Notes: generated by a model not told the origin, from the letters alone. A stretch of DNA of 64,000 nt from Pegoplata infirma (GCA_963921195.1 OY992537.1:151995844-152059843), one strand, 5' to 3'. Shown: positions 34,288 to 46,554, counted from the first letter of the stretch. A program made the numbers and translations.

Positions 34288-34757
34288 CACTGTTGCCAAC
34301 TATTTTTAACCAAAACCCTCTAAATTTCACTAAAAAAGCGCTAGCAGCCGCCAAAAATAAATTTAGCGGGGAAAATTAAAAATTCTCCCGCTAAATTACA
34401 AAAAAAGCGTTAAAACCCGAAAAACTTGGCATTTTTAATTGACAAAAAAAAGAACAATTTAAAAAAAACCTCCAAATTATTTTTTCTACAAAAATTGTCT
34501 TCACTAAAAACGAGCAAGAAACTATAAAATTCTCCCGCTAAGTTACAAAAAAAGCGCTGAAATTCGACAAACTTGGCGTTTTTGATTAAAAAAGAAAAAT
34601 TGGAAAAAAATCTCTAAATTTTTCCAACTAAATCCCAACAAAAAGCGCTAGATTTTCCAGCTAAAACCAATTTTTTCCCGCTTAAACCAATTTTTTCCCG
34701 CTAAATCCAAACAAAAGCGCTAGATTTAGCGGGAAAACCTCCAAATTGGCAACAGTG
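34288..34757. mobile_element. hAT-like MITE, CACTGTTGCCAA ends
   Basis: The ends cactgttgccaac and inverted aattggcaacagtg are flanked by the perfect 8-bp TSD tacagctg (34280-34287 and 34758-34765). The interior contains a direct repeat (ttctcccgctaa.ttacaaaaaaagcg near 34382 and 34525) and several gcgctagatttagcg-like motifs. Confidence 0.92.
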
Positions 34758-34845
34758 TACAGCTGGAAATTTTCAGTACAAAAAGTAAATAAAATGCCTG
34801 TTCGTTTACCTTACTACAATCTACTCATTTTTACTAGTTTTACTA

Positions 34846-34912
34846 CAGCTGGAAATTTTCAGTACAAAAAGTAAACAAAAATTTCCAGTTGTAGTAAAAA
34901 TAGTATGAAATT
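34846..34912. repeat. Small snapback hairpin
   Basis: The arm tttactacagctggaaattt is followed by the inverted copy aaatttccagttgtagtaaa. The first arm also occurs, split by the CACTGTTGCC MITE, at 34276-34777, so this is a short dispersed palindrome. Confidence 0.7.
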
Positions 34913-36684
34913 CAAGTAAACAAACAGACCTAATAATACAAAAGAGACAATTATAGCAGTTTTTATTTATTTGCTTATTTTGTTTTATTTTCGTTTATGT
35001 TTCTGTTTTTTTTGAATCTTATAGTTTTTTTTTTCTTTAAATAAAAACAATTATTTAAAAACACCTTCACATGCACAGCACAGTCTTTGACACAAAATTT
35101 AAATTAATCTTGTTTAAAAGTTTTTCTAACGCATTTTTCTTAGCAAAACTCAAATTATTTTAAGAGTTTGTGACAAACACGTCTATACACACCAAAATTT
35201 TCTCTCTAATTTTGTATTTTTACAGGGTACTGCTAAATAAATTTTTGAAGCTATGGCGAATCCTTCACTACAATAAAGAGCGTGGACACCAGTCCCCCCT
35301 TTAGTTATAAAATTAAAACCTAAAAACTCATTTATATAGCAAAGCCAATAGAGTCCAGACCTGTTTTAATGAGTTACAAATGGAATCACAAAGTGTTCCT
35401 CCTAACCAAGAGACCAATGGGGCTTACTAGTTTTTTAAATTAAGAATGTATGTTTTTTAATAATTTTCAATTTTTACAGATGCTTTTAAATAAATTCGTG
35501 AAGCTATAGCGGATCCTTCACTTCAAAAAAGAGCGTAGGCAGCAGTCACTTTAAAAAATTGTACATAAAGGGATAGTTGGTCGGTCGTAAATTAAATCCT
35601 ACACAACATTTATTATATTAATATGGATTTATTCTGTGAAAATTTTAAATTCAACAAATATAAAAATTTTTACAAAAATTTAATAGAAAATTTATTTTAG
35701 CATAAATGTGGTAATTTTTAGCATTATTTTTATTTACCTTTTCTAATAATTTTGGTATATTTGACTATATTTCTTTTGGTATATTTTACCAAGTTTTTGC
35801 TTAAATAGCATTAGCATTTTCTTCAAAATTTTTTACATAAGCGTTTTGGCTAAATTACGAAAACTACTTCGTCGGTTGTAGTTTTAGCATATTTTTGGTA
35901 AAATTATGTCAGATTTTTGATCACTCCGACACAGATTTTTTTTTTTGCGTGTACCGAGTTTTATTTTAACATCGTGGGAAATTTATTTAAAAATTGATTT
36001 AAATTTTTTTGAAAAATACTTTTACTTTTTTTTCATTGAATAGCTTCAAGATTTACACTTTTCCCTTGTCTGTCTGTGACATCTTTATCGTGTTCAAAAA
36101 TACACGATACACGATAAACATAAAAAATGTCATAGATATGAAATCACAGATTAAAAATTAAAAAAAAAATTTTGGTTTGTATGTCCCAATTCAAAACAGG
36201 CAATTTTTATGTTTCTCTTTTGAACTTGCCGTATATGTTCACACACTGGCAATTCTGTTCGGCAATTCCAAAAAGAAATGTGAAAATACTCTACAGAGTG
36301 AGAGTTGCGAATGAAAAAACAAAACGAATTGCCAGTACGAGCAAGTTTTTTCCCCTTTCCATTCCTCTTACCTCTCTCCTATAAACTAAGAATTGCCCTG
36401 TCTAAATTGGGACTATGGAAAATGATTTTAAGGCCCCGCTCTTTAAGGCCCCGTTGCGTAGGGAAGGCGTGGTCGTAGGGGCGTAAAATTTTTCCTGAGT
36501 AATTTTTAAGTCAAATGGAAAAAATAAGCGGGTACCGTCTCAACATTTCCAAAATAAGGTACACTCGAATGCATACTTGGGACCTAAGCATTGAGGCATT
36601 AGTTTTTTTCATGTAAAATTCCAATGTAGTAGAAGGCATTGGCATTGTTTTTTCATACAAAAGTAATGCCAGGTCCCAAGTATG
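34913..36684. other. Non-coding DNA with a direct repeat and a small foldback
   Basis: A direct repeat (tgaagctatggcgaatcc / tgaagctatagcggatcc, then cttcact..aa.aaagagcg.) spans about 35215-35302 and 35470-35553. Around 36568-36685 gcatacttgggacct and aggtcccaagtatgc form a foldback. An open frame at 36172-36384 shows no domain. No gene is called. Confidence 0.55.
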
Positions 36685-36692
36685 CTCTAATG

Positions 36693-37345
36693 CAGTGGTT
36701 ACCAACCTATGGTACGCGTACCACTAGGGGGTACGCGAAACTGCCCGCGGGGGTACGTACAATTTTAGTAATTTGGACATTCATTTAAGATTAAGCTTTC
36801 AATGCTGGTTTCGCATCTGGCTTCCAAAGTTTTCCATAACGTCAGGTTTTTAAGAAAGTTTTTTGCAATTTAGAGAGCATTTTTTGCAATATTTTTGGAT
36901 GATATTTTGAGATCTGGTAATTTTTTTCGATTAACCTTTCGATGCTGATTCCGAATATGGTTCCCAAATTTTTCTATGATGTCAGGTTTTTGAGAAAATT
37001 TATGTGAAAGTTCTTTCATTGTATATACGAGGGTGTTTTAATTTTTGGTTTTGCAAATATTTTTAGTCGTTTTTGCTCTGCAAAAAAATCAGCTCGAAAG
37101 CCGTTTTTCCACATGCATTAAACCACCAAAAGGAGCGAACATTTTCACAAAAAAATACAACTATTGTTTTGATCTCCCCTAAATCTTTCAAAAAAATAAT
37201 AATACCCGCTGATCAAAAATTTCAAAATTAACTCTAATATTTATATGTAAAGTTTTTTAACGAAAACCAAAAACTCGTTAGGGGGTACGCGGCTGATAAA
37301 ATTTAAAATTAGGGGTACGCGAGCCAAAAAGGTTGGTAACCGCTG
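36693..37345. mobile_element. hAT element, CAGTGGTTACCAACC ends
   Basis: The ends cagtggttaccaacctatgg and inverted ggttggtaaccgctg are flanked by the perfect 8-bp TSD ctctaatg (36685-36692 and 37346-37353). Subterminal gggggtacgcg boxes occur on both sides. The terminal sequence is typical of animal hAT families. The interior has no transposase. Confidence 0.95.
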
Positions 37346-37353
37346 CTCTAATG

Positions 37354-38123
37354 TACTTATTTAAGCGAAATGCAGCTACTCTTTTCTATGAAAATAATAA
37401 GGAAAAGGTTAATTACTTGTTTTTTGTTTGTATTAATACTTAATTTAATATATATTTTATACATATTTTATAAAAAAAAAATACAAATAATGTATACAAT
37501 ACAAAAATGCTGTTAACAATGCAACACTAAACATAATTGTTAACACTATATAATTTTATTTTTTTATATTTATTTGAATGGTTTTAAATGATCCGTTTAT
37601 CAAAATGTGAATTGATGTGTGTTTTTTACTATTATTTCACTTTTATTCTCTTTTTTGCAAACAGCTATTTTGGAATATTCGAATAAGAACGCTGGCGTTT
37701 TCGTATTGACATATAGAAACAGTTTTAATTCCTGTAGGGAGAAACGGCAGAATTTTTTGTTTCATATTTTTCGATGCTAAAACTTCTCACTTCAATTAAA
37801 AAAATCGGCATCATTTCAAATCTGCTTAGCTTAAAGCTGTCTCTATTATTCTCGGTAACAATAAACTAAAAGCAATTACCAGCAAATACTTTTTTCTTGA
37901 AGTATTTGCGAAAATACTTTTATGCCCATATACCTGAAAAAATAAATTAATTGTATGTTAATTATTAAAAACTTTTACGATATGTATATAGTATATTATT
38001 CCAAGGAAGAATGATGCTTTTCAAAATTATACAGTGGCAGACCAAAACTTAAAAATTTCTTTACAATCCGAATACCACAAAAATAATTAAAGTCATATTT
38101 GAACATTTGCACACAAAGTGTGT
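37354..38123. other. Unassigned AT-rich DNA
   Basis: No ORF with a recognisable domain, paired ends or tandem array is seen. Confidence 0.5.
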
Positions 38124-38131
38124 ACAACTAA

Positions 38132-41100
38132 TAGGGTTTTTCGAAACCGGTTTAGACCGGTTTTTTGTGGATTGCAACGGTCGGTTTTTTAAAAATCTTA
38201 ACTATTCGAAAACCGGTTAGACCGGGTTTTTCACTGTCGAAACCCGTTTTTTTTAAATCAATCTTTTAAAAGCAGTTAAACTTGATATATTTCTTTAAAT
38301 TGTAATTTGATTACTAAAAAGATGCTCAAAAAAAATTCCAACTGAATGCAAAACAAGTAAATAAATAATTTCGACTTTGCCCTAATCCTTGACATTTCCA
38401 ACCATTTGGGAATAACTTTTAATTTAAGTAACATTATTTTTGGAAGTTTCAAATTTTTTTGTATAAAAAATTTATATTTTGTCGACGATCAAAATTATAT
38501 TTTTTGTTTAGAAATAAAAAAGTTGAAGTAGAACATTTTCCATTTAAATTTAAAAATTTAAATACTTTTCATAAAATTCTAATTGTATTTCAAAAATTTC
38601 ATTTGTATTTCAAAATTTTCTAAAGGCTTTTCACAAAATTGCATTTGTATTTAAAAATTTTCTTTGGTGTTTCAAAGATTTCCAAATTGTCGGTGCTCCG
38701 ACAAAAAACGCTGTTTTTTTGAGTCAAATTTATGGAAATAGAAAATTTGCAATATTATTCAAATATTTATGTCCGAAATATTATTTTAAAGCACCCCGAA
38801 AGGACCAACAATAGCTGTTTTTAAGTCTCTTTAAAAAAATTTTAAATACACATAGCGGTTTTGTTCAGAGCACCGACGAAATGCTTTTCAAAAAGTTTTT
38901 CGTTTGTGTTTAAAAATGTTCTACATGGTTTTCAGAAATTTCCATTTGTATTTCAGAAATGTTCATTTGCATTGCAATTTGTACAAATAGAAACCTTAGA
39001 AATACAATTGAACATTTTTGAAACATAAATGAACATTTAGAAATATAAATGAAAATTTCTGAAATAAAATTAAAACATTTTTAAATAAAATTGAACATTA
39101 CTAAAACATATTTTGAAATTTTAAAAATATAATTGGAAATAACTTAAATACAATTTGTATTTATTGAACTACAATTTGAAATGGTGTAGATCGATTTTGT
39201 TGACAATCTCTGCTTTATAATGGCCGTGGTCTTCATTGCTTACTAGGATGGCTCGTTTTTGGGCTTTTCTCTCTGATCAAATTCTAATACCCGCCAAAAG
39301 TGTCGGTCCCCTAAGGGTAACTCACATGCAAAATATCACCCCGATCGGAGTTTATCTTCTGTCTCCACTTTGAGCCTCAAAATTGGGGTTTTCGCAAAAA
39401 AGGACTTTAAAAAAAAAAAAATTTAAGTTTTTTTATTAAAATAATTAAAAAATTATTTTTGTATAATATTTGATCGTAAATACTTAAATATGAAATTTAA
39501 AGATTTTACGGTATCATTAACCCGTTCAAACTTGATACCAAAAAAATGGCATGATTTTGGGGGCGTTCTCAAAACACCTTTTTTCAAAATTTCAAAATTT
39601 TATTAAAAATTTTTTTTAAATATACCATTTTTTCTTTCTGAATTCATTAAAAACACCTTGGAGAAGAAAAATGTGAAATATGGCGGATATCCGTCGAGCC
39701 ACTTTTTGGGAATCGCGGGGGGAAGTTAGCGGATTTCAAGGAAATATTGGTTTTATCAATAATTTGGATTAATAATATCTTATAAATTTAATTTTTGTGC
39801 AAATTAACGGTTTTTTGGTGTCGTGGCATTCTATTATATAACTTTAAGTCTGTCATGAAATCTTACCGATCTAGGACGTCTTTAACCCACATTGGCTGGG
39901 GGTCAAAAATGACCCCCGAATAAAATTTGAAGTTTAGAGCTTAAATTTTGTGCTTTAAACAAGTATAAAACGGCTTTTGTGTTTTTTACCCCAACTATTA
40001 TTTCGTATTATTATATTATCTTTAAAAAAAAATCATTAACCCTTCTTGGTAGGGGGTCAAAAATGACCCATTCAATAAAAAATATATATTTTGTTGATAT
40101 CAAAAAATTCAAACACTATGCCTAAAAGTTTTTGCCGGGGTCATTTTTGACCCCGGCCAATGTGGGTTAAAGATATCTTAAATATGTGAGATTTAAGGGC
40201 TGATTTAAAGTAATCTAATAGATTGCCACAAATTAATTTTATATGAAAAAATTTATACTTTTTATTGAATGGGTCATTTTAGACCCCCTACTAAGAAGGG
40301 TTAACGATTTTTTTAAAGATAATATATTAATACGAAATAATAGTTGGGGTGAAAAACATAAAAGCCGTTTTATACTTGTTTTTAGCACAAAATTAAAGCT
40401 CTAAACTTCAAATTTTGCGCGGGGGTCATTTTTGACCCCCTGCCAATGTGGGTTTAAGACGTCCTAGATCTGTAAGATTTCATGACAGACTTAAAGTTAT
40501 CTAATAGAATGCCACGACACCAAAAAAACCGTTAATTTGCACAAAAATTAAATTTATAAGATATTATTAATCCAAATTATTGATAAAACCAACATTTCCT
40601 TGAAATCCGCTAACTTCACCCCGCGATTCCCACAAAGTGGCTCGACGGATATCCGCCATATTTCACAATTTTCTTCTCCAAGGTGTTTTTAATGAATTCA
40701 GAAAGAAAAAATGGTATATTTAAAAATTTTTTTTAATAAAATTTTGAAATTTTGAAAAAAGGTGTTTTGAGAACGCCCCCAAAATCATGCCATTTTTTTG
40801 GTATCAAGTATGAACGGGTTAATGATACCGTAAAATCTTTAAATTTCATATTTAAGTATTTACGATCAAATATTATACAAAAATAATTTTTTAATTATTT
40901 CAATAAAAAAACTTAAATTTTTTTTTTTTTTTTTTAAAAGTCCTTTTTTGCGAAAACCCCAATTTTGAGGCTCAAAGTGGAGACAGAAGATAAACTCCGA
41001 TCGGGGTGATATTTTGCATGTCAGTTACCCTTAGGGGACCGACACTTTTGGCGGGTATTAGAATTTGATCAGAGAGAAAAGCCCAAAAACGAGCCACCCT

Positions 41101-41242
41101 ATTGCTTACCATATTTGGCAAAAAACAGAAAAAACCGGTTTTTCGTCAATTTAAAAAACCGAAACCGGTTTTTTTAAAAATGCTTATTTTCGAACTATTC
41201 GAAAACCGGTTTTTGAAAAAAGTCGAATAATTGATCACCCTA
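38132..41242. mobile_element. hAT element hosting a palindromic hAT
   Basis: The terminal bases tagggt and acccta are flanked by the perfect 8-bp TSD acaactaa (38124-38131 and 41243-41250). Subterminal regions repeat gaaaccggttt and actattcgaaaaccgg on both sides. The left interior (38500-39180) is a degenerate tttcaaaaattt.catttgtat repeat. About 60% of its length is the inserted element at 39244-41101, leaving an original size near 1.25 kb. No transposase remnant was recognised. Confidence 0.88.
39244..41101. mobile_element. 1.86-kb near-perfect palindromic hAT-like element
   Basis: The ends taggatggctcgtttttggg and inverted aaaaacgagccacccta are flanked by the perfect 8-bp TSD ttgcttac (39236-39243 and 41102-41109). 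Arms of about 840 bp (39244-40087 and 40255-41101) match closely. Shared landmarks are ccccgatcggagtttatctt, acaccttggagaag, cgtcgagcc...ccgccatattt and ggggtcaaaaatgaccccc. The spacer (40110-40254) is a third, diverged partial copy of the arm (gggttaaagatatctta, gattgccacaaatt). There is no coding capacity. Confidence 0.94.
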
Positions 41243-41973
41243 ACAACTAATAAACATTTTGTGTAGTGTTTCCAATTATTCGACCCTGCCGGTTACACTG
41301 AAAAAAATAACCTTCCTGATATTAATGAAACGGATTCATTATTTTGTTTTCATTACACAAATGAAGGAATTCATAAGCTGATTGAAATTTCATGCATGTT
41401 ATGAACAAATCTTATGAAACTTGTTTCATTAGATTTCATAATTTTATTAAAAAATATCATAAGATTTTTTAGAACCAAATACAACTCTGCGTTGCGAATA
41501 AGAGAGAGAAAACAGAACAAAAAAATACGACGTTTTATTACACCACGTGTGTTAAATCTAATTGTAATTTTACATGTGTGTTAACTTTTTTCTAATAAAA
41601 TAAAATAATTTTATATTTTTTTTTGCTTTGTTATTGAAACTTGCGTGTGTGTTATGCTGGTTATATCTTATTGAAATTACAAGTGAAAAATTCCTTATAA
41701 GTGTTTCTTTTAACTGTTTCTTATAAAATATAATATAATTTGCAACAGAACAATAGTTTTTTAAGTCATTAAAATTTGGTGATGAAATGTAGGGTAATTT
41801 GTGTTGTTCCATTGCTACGTTATTGCTACGTTTTGGCATCACGTGTTTTTTAAGTCATCGCGTTTTTGTCTTTTATAGTTTACCTTATATGGCAATTCAG
41901 ACCAATTTAAGGTTGGAGTAAAACTTTGTTGTGTGTAAAAACTATGTGAAAACAATAAAAAGTGTGCATTTAA

Positions 41974-43193
41974 GGGTCATGTCACAGACTCAATTCCGTT
42001 CGGAAGTGGAATAAGTGGTTCACTCGTAAAACGCAAAGCAAATATTTTTTCGGAATGAAACAACTTTTAACAATTCAATTCCACTTTGATTTTTGAAACT
42101 GATTTCATTCCGAAAAAAATATTTGTTTTGCGTTTTACGAGTAACCACTTTTTATACCCTCCACTCTAGTGATAGAGGGTATATATAAGTTTGTCATTCC
42201 GTTTGTAACACCTCGAAATATTGGTCTAGGACCCAATAAAGTATATATATTTATGATCCTCGATCGATTTTAAGTCGATCTAGCGATGTCCGTCCGTCCG
42301 TCTGTCTGTCTGTCCGTCCGTAGAAAACACGCTAACTTTTGAAAGACTTTACAGAGGCTACTGAAGTTTGGCATATATGTTTGTCATTTACCTGGTCAGG
42401 TTGGTATTGCAATCCAGCCAAATCGGTCCAGTGGTTCAAAAGTTATGAGCAAAAGAGTAAATTTCGGCAAGGGTGTTTCGCGAATTTACGAGATAAAAAA
42501 ACACGATAACTTTCGAAAGACAATAATGAGACTACTGAAGCTTGGTATGTATCTTTGTCGTTCCCCGGGTCTGTCTGGTTTTAAATTTCAGCTCAATCGG
42601 TCCAGTGGTTCAAAAGTTATAAGCAAAATCCTGAATTTCAAATTAGTGTCATCTAAAATGCCACGTGTTTTAACAAGTTTTAAAATCATTGGTGGTAACT
42701 AAACAATGCTTTTCAAACTTGTTTAAATTTTAAGCAATGCTTTTTAAACTTGTTTAGTTTTAAAAGCATTGGTAACTTAAAAACCACACTCGAAAAAAAT
42801 TTTACACCCAAAAAAAATTTTACACTCAAAAAAAAAATGTACACAAAAAAAAATTTTTTTTTTTTTTTTTACAAAAATTACAATATTTTGTATACATACG
42901 TACGTGTATTCACTCAGAAATATTTTTACAGTAAAAAAAAACATTACACTCGAAAAAAATTTTACACTCAAAAAAAATAGTAATTTTTCTTTTTTAAAAA
43001 AAAAAATGACAAAAAAAGAGTTTTTTACTCAAAATAAAATATTTCTAATCAAAATTGTTAATTTTTTCATGTTAAAAAATGTACTACCCTTTAAAAAAAT
43101 GCATTGTGGAGGGTATTCATAGATTCGGCAAAGTCGAATTTAACTTTTCTACTTGTTTCAAATCCGATCGGAATTGAGTTTGTGACATGCCCC
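41974..43193. mobile_element. PIF/Harbinger-like foldback MITE (TAA TSD)
   Basis: The ends gggtcatgtcacagactcaa and inverted gagtttgtgacatgcccc match over about 30 bp and are flanked by taa (41971-41973 and 43194-43196). Inside the left part, acgcaaagcaaatatttttt and aaaaatatttgttttgcgt form a further palindrome. A 3-bp TAA duplication with G-rich ends is the PIF/Harbinger pattern; no transposase is present. A GTCY element is inserted in it. Confidence 0.75.
42152..43158 (+). mobile_element. GTCY (mini-me-like) element, copy 1
   Basis: The left boundary is tttataccctccactctag and the right boundary is gtggagggtattc...gattcggcaaagtcgaattt then acttgtttc. Internal landmarks are tttgtcattccgtttgtaacacc, aaagtatatatattta and a (GTCY)n tract at 42287-42322. 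Dipteran mini-me elements are known for GTCY proto-microsatellites. A microsatellite-like aaaaaattttacac block fills 42790-42980. Copy 2 is at 55508. Confidence 0.7.
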
Positions 43194-43261
43194 TAAATAA
43201 AATTTCAGTGAGGGTTACATGTGACTTACAAAAATTGTTATTAATGCAAATTTTCACTTAT

Positions 43262-43429
43262 GGGTGTATGATACTTGCTTTTTTTTAGGTAACTAGTTCT
43301 TACTTTATTAAGGGCTTTCTATGGAAATTTCGATAACTTTAACCAACATGAATTTATCGTAATTCCGATAGAAAAACCCTAATAAAGTTAGCAACTAGTT
43401 ACTTGTAAAAATCAATTATCATACGCTCA
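43262..43429. mobile_element. GTATGATAC palindromic MITE, copy 1
   Basis: The arms gggtgtatgatacttgc and (inverted) aattatcatacgctca enclose shared inner blocks (actagttcttactttattaag / aataaagttagcaactagtt). Copies 2 (45767) and 3 (56321) share the terminal gtatgatact. Confidence 0.75.
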
Positions 43430-43677
43430 TTACCAACTACTATTCCACATTTAATCAATGGATATTTTCATACATTTTATAAAAAAACTTCATAAAACGT
43501 TTCAAACAAGTTCTACGAATATTTTTATTATTTATATGCAAGTTTTCATTGAAAGGAACTTTAATGACATCAGTTTCATTAATCAAATGAAACCTGTCTT
43601 CGGTTGAAAACGTGAGTCATTTTTCATTAAGGTTATGTCAATTTTCATTAATTTTACGAAGCTATTTTTTTCAGTGT

Positions 43678-44394
43678 AGGGCATTATTTAAAAATTGACG
43701 AAAATTGGTTAATCGGTTATTCGGGTCGATTAATTGGAAAAAAGCAACTAATTGAAATTTAGAAATAATAAAAATTTCTAAATTTTAATTTCAATAGGGA
43801 TTTCTGAATTTCAATTGGCTATTTGCGAATTTCAATTGGCTATTTGCGATTTTCAATTGGAATTTCAATTTACTTATAAATTATAAGTTAAATTATAAGT
43901 TATAATTGTAATTTTTAAATTGAAATTTTGATTTTCTAAACTATAAATATCAATTCAGATTTGTGAATTTTTTTTAGCTTTTCTAAATTTCAATTAGTTT
44001 TTCTGAATTTCAATTGGGATTTTTAAATTTTAATTGTGCTTTTCAAAATTTTATTTGGTGTCTTCTAAATATCAATTTTGATTTATATATTTTGATTTCG
44101 CCTTTTTAAATTTTAATTGGGATTTCAATTGAGATTCCTGAATAAGGTATAGGATCTCTTATTTTATACATTGCAGCATTGATGATTTTAACAGGCGATG
44201 AGACTCAAAGTAATGCATCCACATTATCACAAAGAATACCAGTAAGGTATAAAATAAGTCATAAATTTATAACGAAGAATACGAGAAAGGTGTAAAATAT
44301 ATGATATTTTATAGGTTACGAGAAATGAAATAATATAGCATACCAGAAGATAATATATAAGGTGTTACGAGTAGTGAAAAAGTAATTTTGTATT
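43678..44394. other. Degenerate TTTCAATTGG repeat tract, no gene
   Basis: From about 43740 to 44150 the motif (t)aaatttcaattgg.atttt recurs irregularly every 25-30 bp. The rest is plain AT-rich sequence. Confidence 0.6.
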
Positions 44395-44485
44395 AAATTT
44401 ACTCACGTGATTGCAAGTGAGTGTAAGTAGATAAAATATGCTCGTGAGTGTGTGTCGTTAGAAATTTCCTGTCGTGAGCCCATCT
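44395..44485. mobile_element. GTGAG-family fragment
   Basis: The stretch aaatttactcacgtgattg ... gtgagtgtgtgtc ... gtgagcccatctct matches the right half of the GTGAGCG elements at 33333 and 45555. The left end is missing. Confidence 0.6.
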
Positions 44486-45554
44486 CTAGTTTAAACTTAT
44501 GCATTTTTTTATAAAATAATTATTTTTTTATGTTATTGTAATGCATTATGCATCCAATTATAAATAATGCATTATTTCAAACTTTCAAATACTTAATACA
44601 TAATGTAACCAAATATAAGTCATCCATGATTTAATATTTAGAAATAATAAATATGAAATACATTTTTTCCAATAATCATGCATTACGTAGCAAATTATAA
44701 GTAATGCATTATTTTTCACTTGAAAATAATACGTTGTGGAACAAATGTTTGGTAAGACATCATAAAATAATGCTATAAATAAGTTATATACATTACCTGG
44801 TAATGTGTTATATAATCACTACCCATTACCAAAGTTTTGCTGGGTTGTTTTTTAATATACCTTTTAAATCTTAATTTTTAAAAAATATTTTTTAATGTTA
44901 AAAACCATATAATAGTTAATAGCCCTGTTTTTTGCAGACCGGATTAAGATTAGGATTAACTCTATTTAGTTAAAAAATGGGTCAAATCAAGTCCAGAAAT
45001 TTTTTTTATATTTTTTTTTTTTTCTGAATTTACATCCAATTAGTTAATATAAACAGGAAAAAAATTAAGAGCTATCCAAAATGTAAAATGGTATAAATAA
45101 ATTTGAGTTAATCCAAGAATTTAACTAAATTTATTTTTCATTCTTTGCATTTTTGACAAAGCTTAATTTGTTTTTCTGTTTATATTTACTAATTGTATGT
45201 AATTTCAGAAAAAAGTTATAAAAAAAATTCTGGGGGCTAATTCCCGCAGTCGAAATCGATCGAAATTCTACTCGAACGTGCAATTTTTTTTCTTTTGGGA
45301 TGATATCACTCGTGATCGAGTTATGTGTATCGAAATTTCTAATGATGTCATTCGATATCGAGCGAGTGTTTATACGTTATCGTGTGGTATTTCATTCGAT
45401 AGCAAATTAGCTTTCGATATTCCGTTTATTTCTGTATTTTATGATATTACTGTATTAAATTTTTGTACAAAATTACAAATAACATATTTTAAGAGACAAA
45501 TACAAAAAAAAAAAAAAACGGAAAATCTTATTCAACAAGATGGGCGTATTGTAT

Positions 45555-45765
45555 TAAAGATGGGCGCTGGTAACGTGATTTGCGTGAATCACGCGTAAGT
45601 GATTTTTATTTCAATCACGTGATTGTGAGTAAGCGTGAGTTGAAAAAATCTGGCGTTAGTCACGCGTGAACAATTTTTTTGATTTTTTGATTACAACAAA
45701 AAATTTACGTTAGTGATTCGAGCGTAAGTGACTGTAAATCAAAATTTACTCATACGCCCATCTCT
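45555..45765. mobile_element. GTGAGCG-family short MITE
   Basis: The ends taaagatgggcgctgg and inverted catacgcccatctct bracket a run of tcacgcgt, cacgtgattgtgag and cacgcgtgaa motifs. It is a shorter relative of the element at 33333. No TSD is clear. Confidence 0.65.
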
Positions 45766-45766
45766 C

Positions 45767-45885
45767 TGTATGATACTTGCTTTTTTCAAATAAGTTATCG
45801 GTTGAAGTTATCGAAATTTTCATAAAAAACCCTAATAAAGTTATCAACTAATTTCTTGAAAAAAAAGAACAAGTATCATACACCC
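45767..45885. mobile_element. GTATGATAC palindromic MITE, copy 2
   Basis: It runs from tgtatgatacttgctttttt to (inverted) aacaagtatcataca, with inner arms ataagttatcggttg and taaagttatcaactaatt. It immediately follows the GTGAG MITE. Confidence 0.75.
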
Positions 45886-46204
45886 ATGCGCCACCATACA
45901 AAAGAAATAATTTTGGGAAATAGAATACGATATAAAATTAGTTTGTTTGTCAAAATGTATAATCAAGAGTTAGTCTAAAAATTATATAATTAAAATCTAA
46001 GTCAAATCGGGCAATTTTAACCCTCCATTTATTTTTTTTAATTAAACTAAGCGTGTAAATAAGGAAGAAGAATAATGATTATTAAAAATAAAAGTTTGTT
46101 TACATACAATTACAATTATAATAACAAGTCTTCTGTGAGAAAAAACAACAGCAACAACCACACTCGAATTGAAAAAATCAGATTTAGTTGATACTTGCTT
46201 AACA

Positions 46205-46554
46205 GCCTACTTGGCGTATCGGTCTAGAGTGATTGTACGTTACAAGCAGTTAATAGCAAAGTATTACAGATGATGATGAGTTCAATCCTTGTCGGCTGCG
46301 ATCTGTAAATAATTTTCACATATAGAGTTTTATTGACTATTAACTAAATAAATTTGACATTAAAAGTTTTTCTGAAGATTGTTATAACTGGTTAATATGA
46401 AACTAGTAAGAAACAAACCAGGATGTCTTAAATTTTTAGAAAAATTAAAATTTTTCTTTCACACTTTTCTCAATTCAAAACCATATATAACAAATCAAAA
46501 AATTATAATACATAATTATAATTAGAGCCTGAGCTTGACTGTCTTTACAGAAAC
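46205..46554 (+). mobile_element. tRNA-derived SINE, copy 2
   Basis: The A-box-like tggcgtatcggt (46212-46223) and B-box agttcaatcc (46279-46288) are preceded by cagcc and followed by ggctg, which could pair as an acceptor stem. The remainder is colinear with the copy at 21232, except for an insertion of about 45 bp near 46384-46430. Confidence 0.72.

Larger units (their letters stand above)
41296..43675. mobile_element. TA-flanked element, CACTGAAAAAAATA ends (3-level nest)
   Basis: The ends cactgaaaaaaataacc and inverted gctatttttttcagtg are flanked by TA (41294-41295 and 43676-43677). Both subterminal regions repeat aatgaaac/ttcattaa motifs. Inside sit a TAA-flanked foldback (41974-43193), which itself holds a GTCY element, and a GTATGATAC MITE. 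A TA TSD suggests Tc1/mariner relatives. Confidence 0.82.

Noticed and set aside
36172..36384. 70-codon open frame with hydrophobic patches
   Set aside because: No recognisable domain, start context or neighbouring support.
45278..45598. 106-codon open frame
   Set aside because: It crosses several repeat boundaries (inner TIR element and GTGAG MITE) and has no domain.
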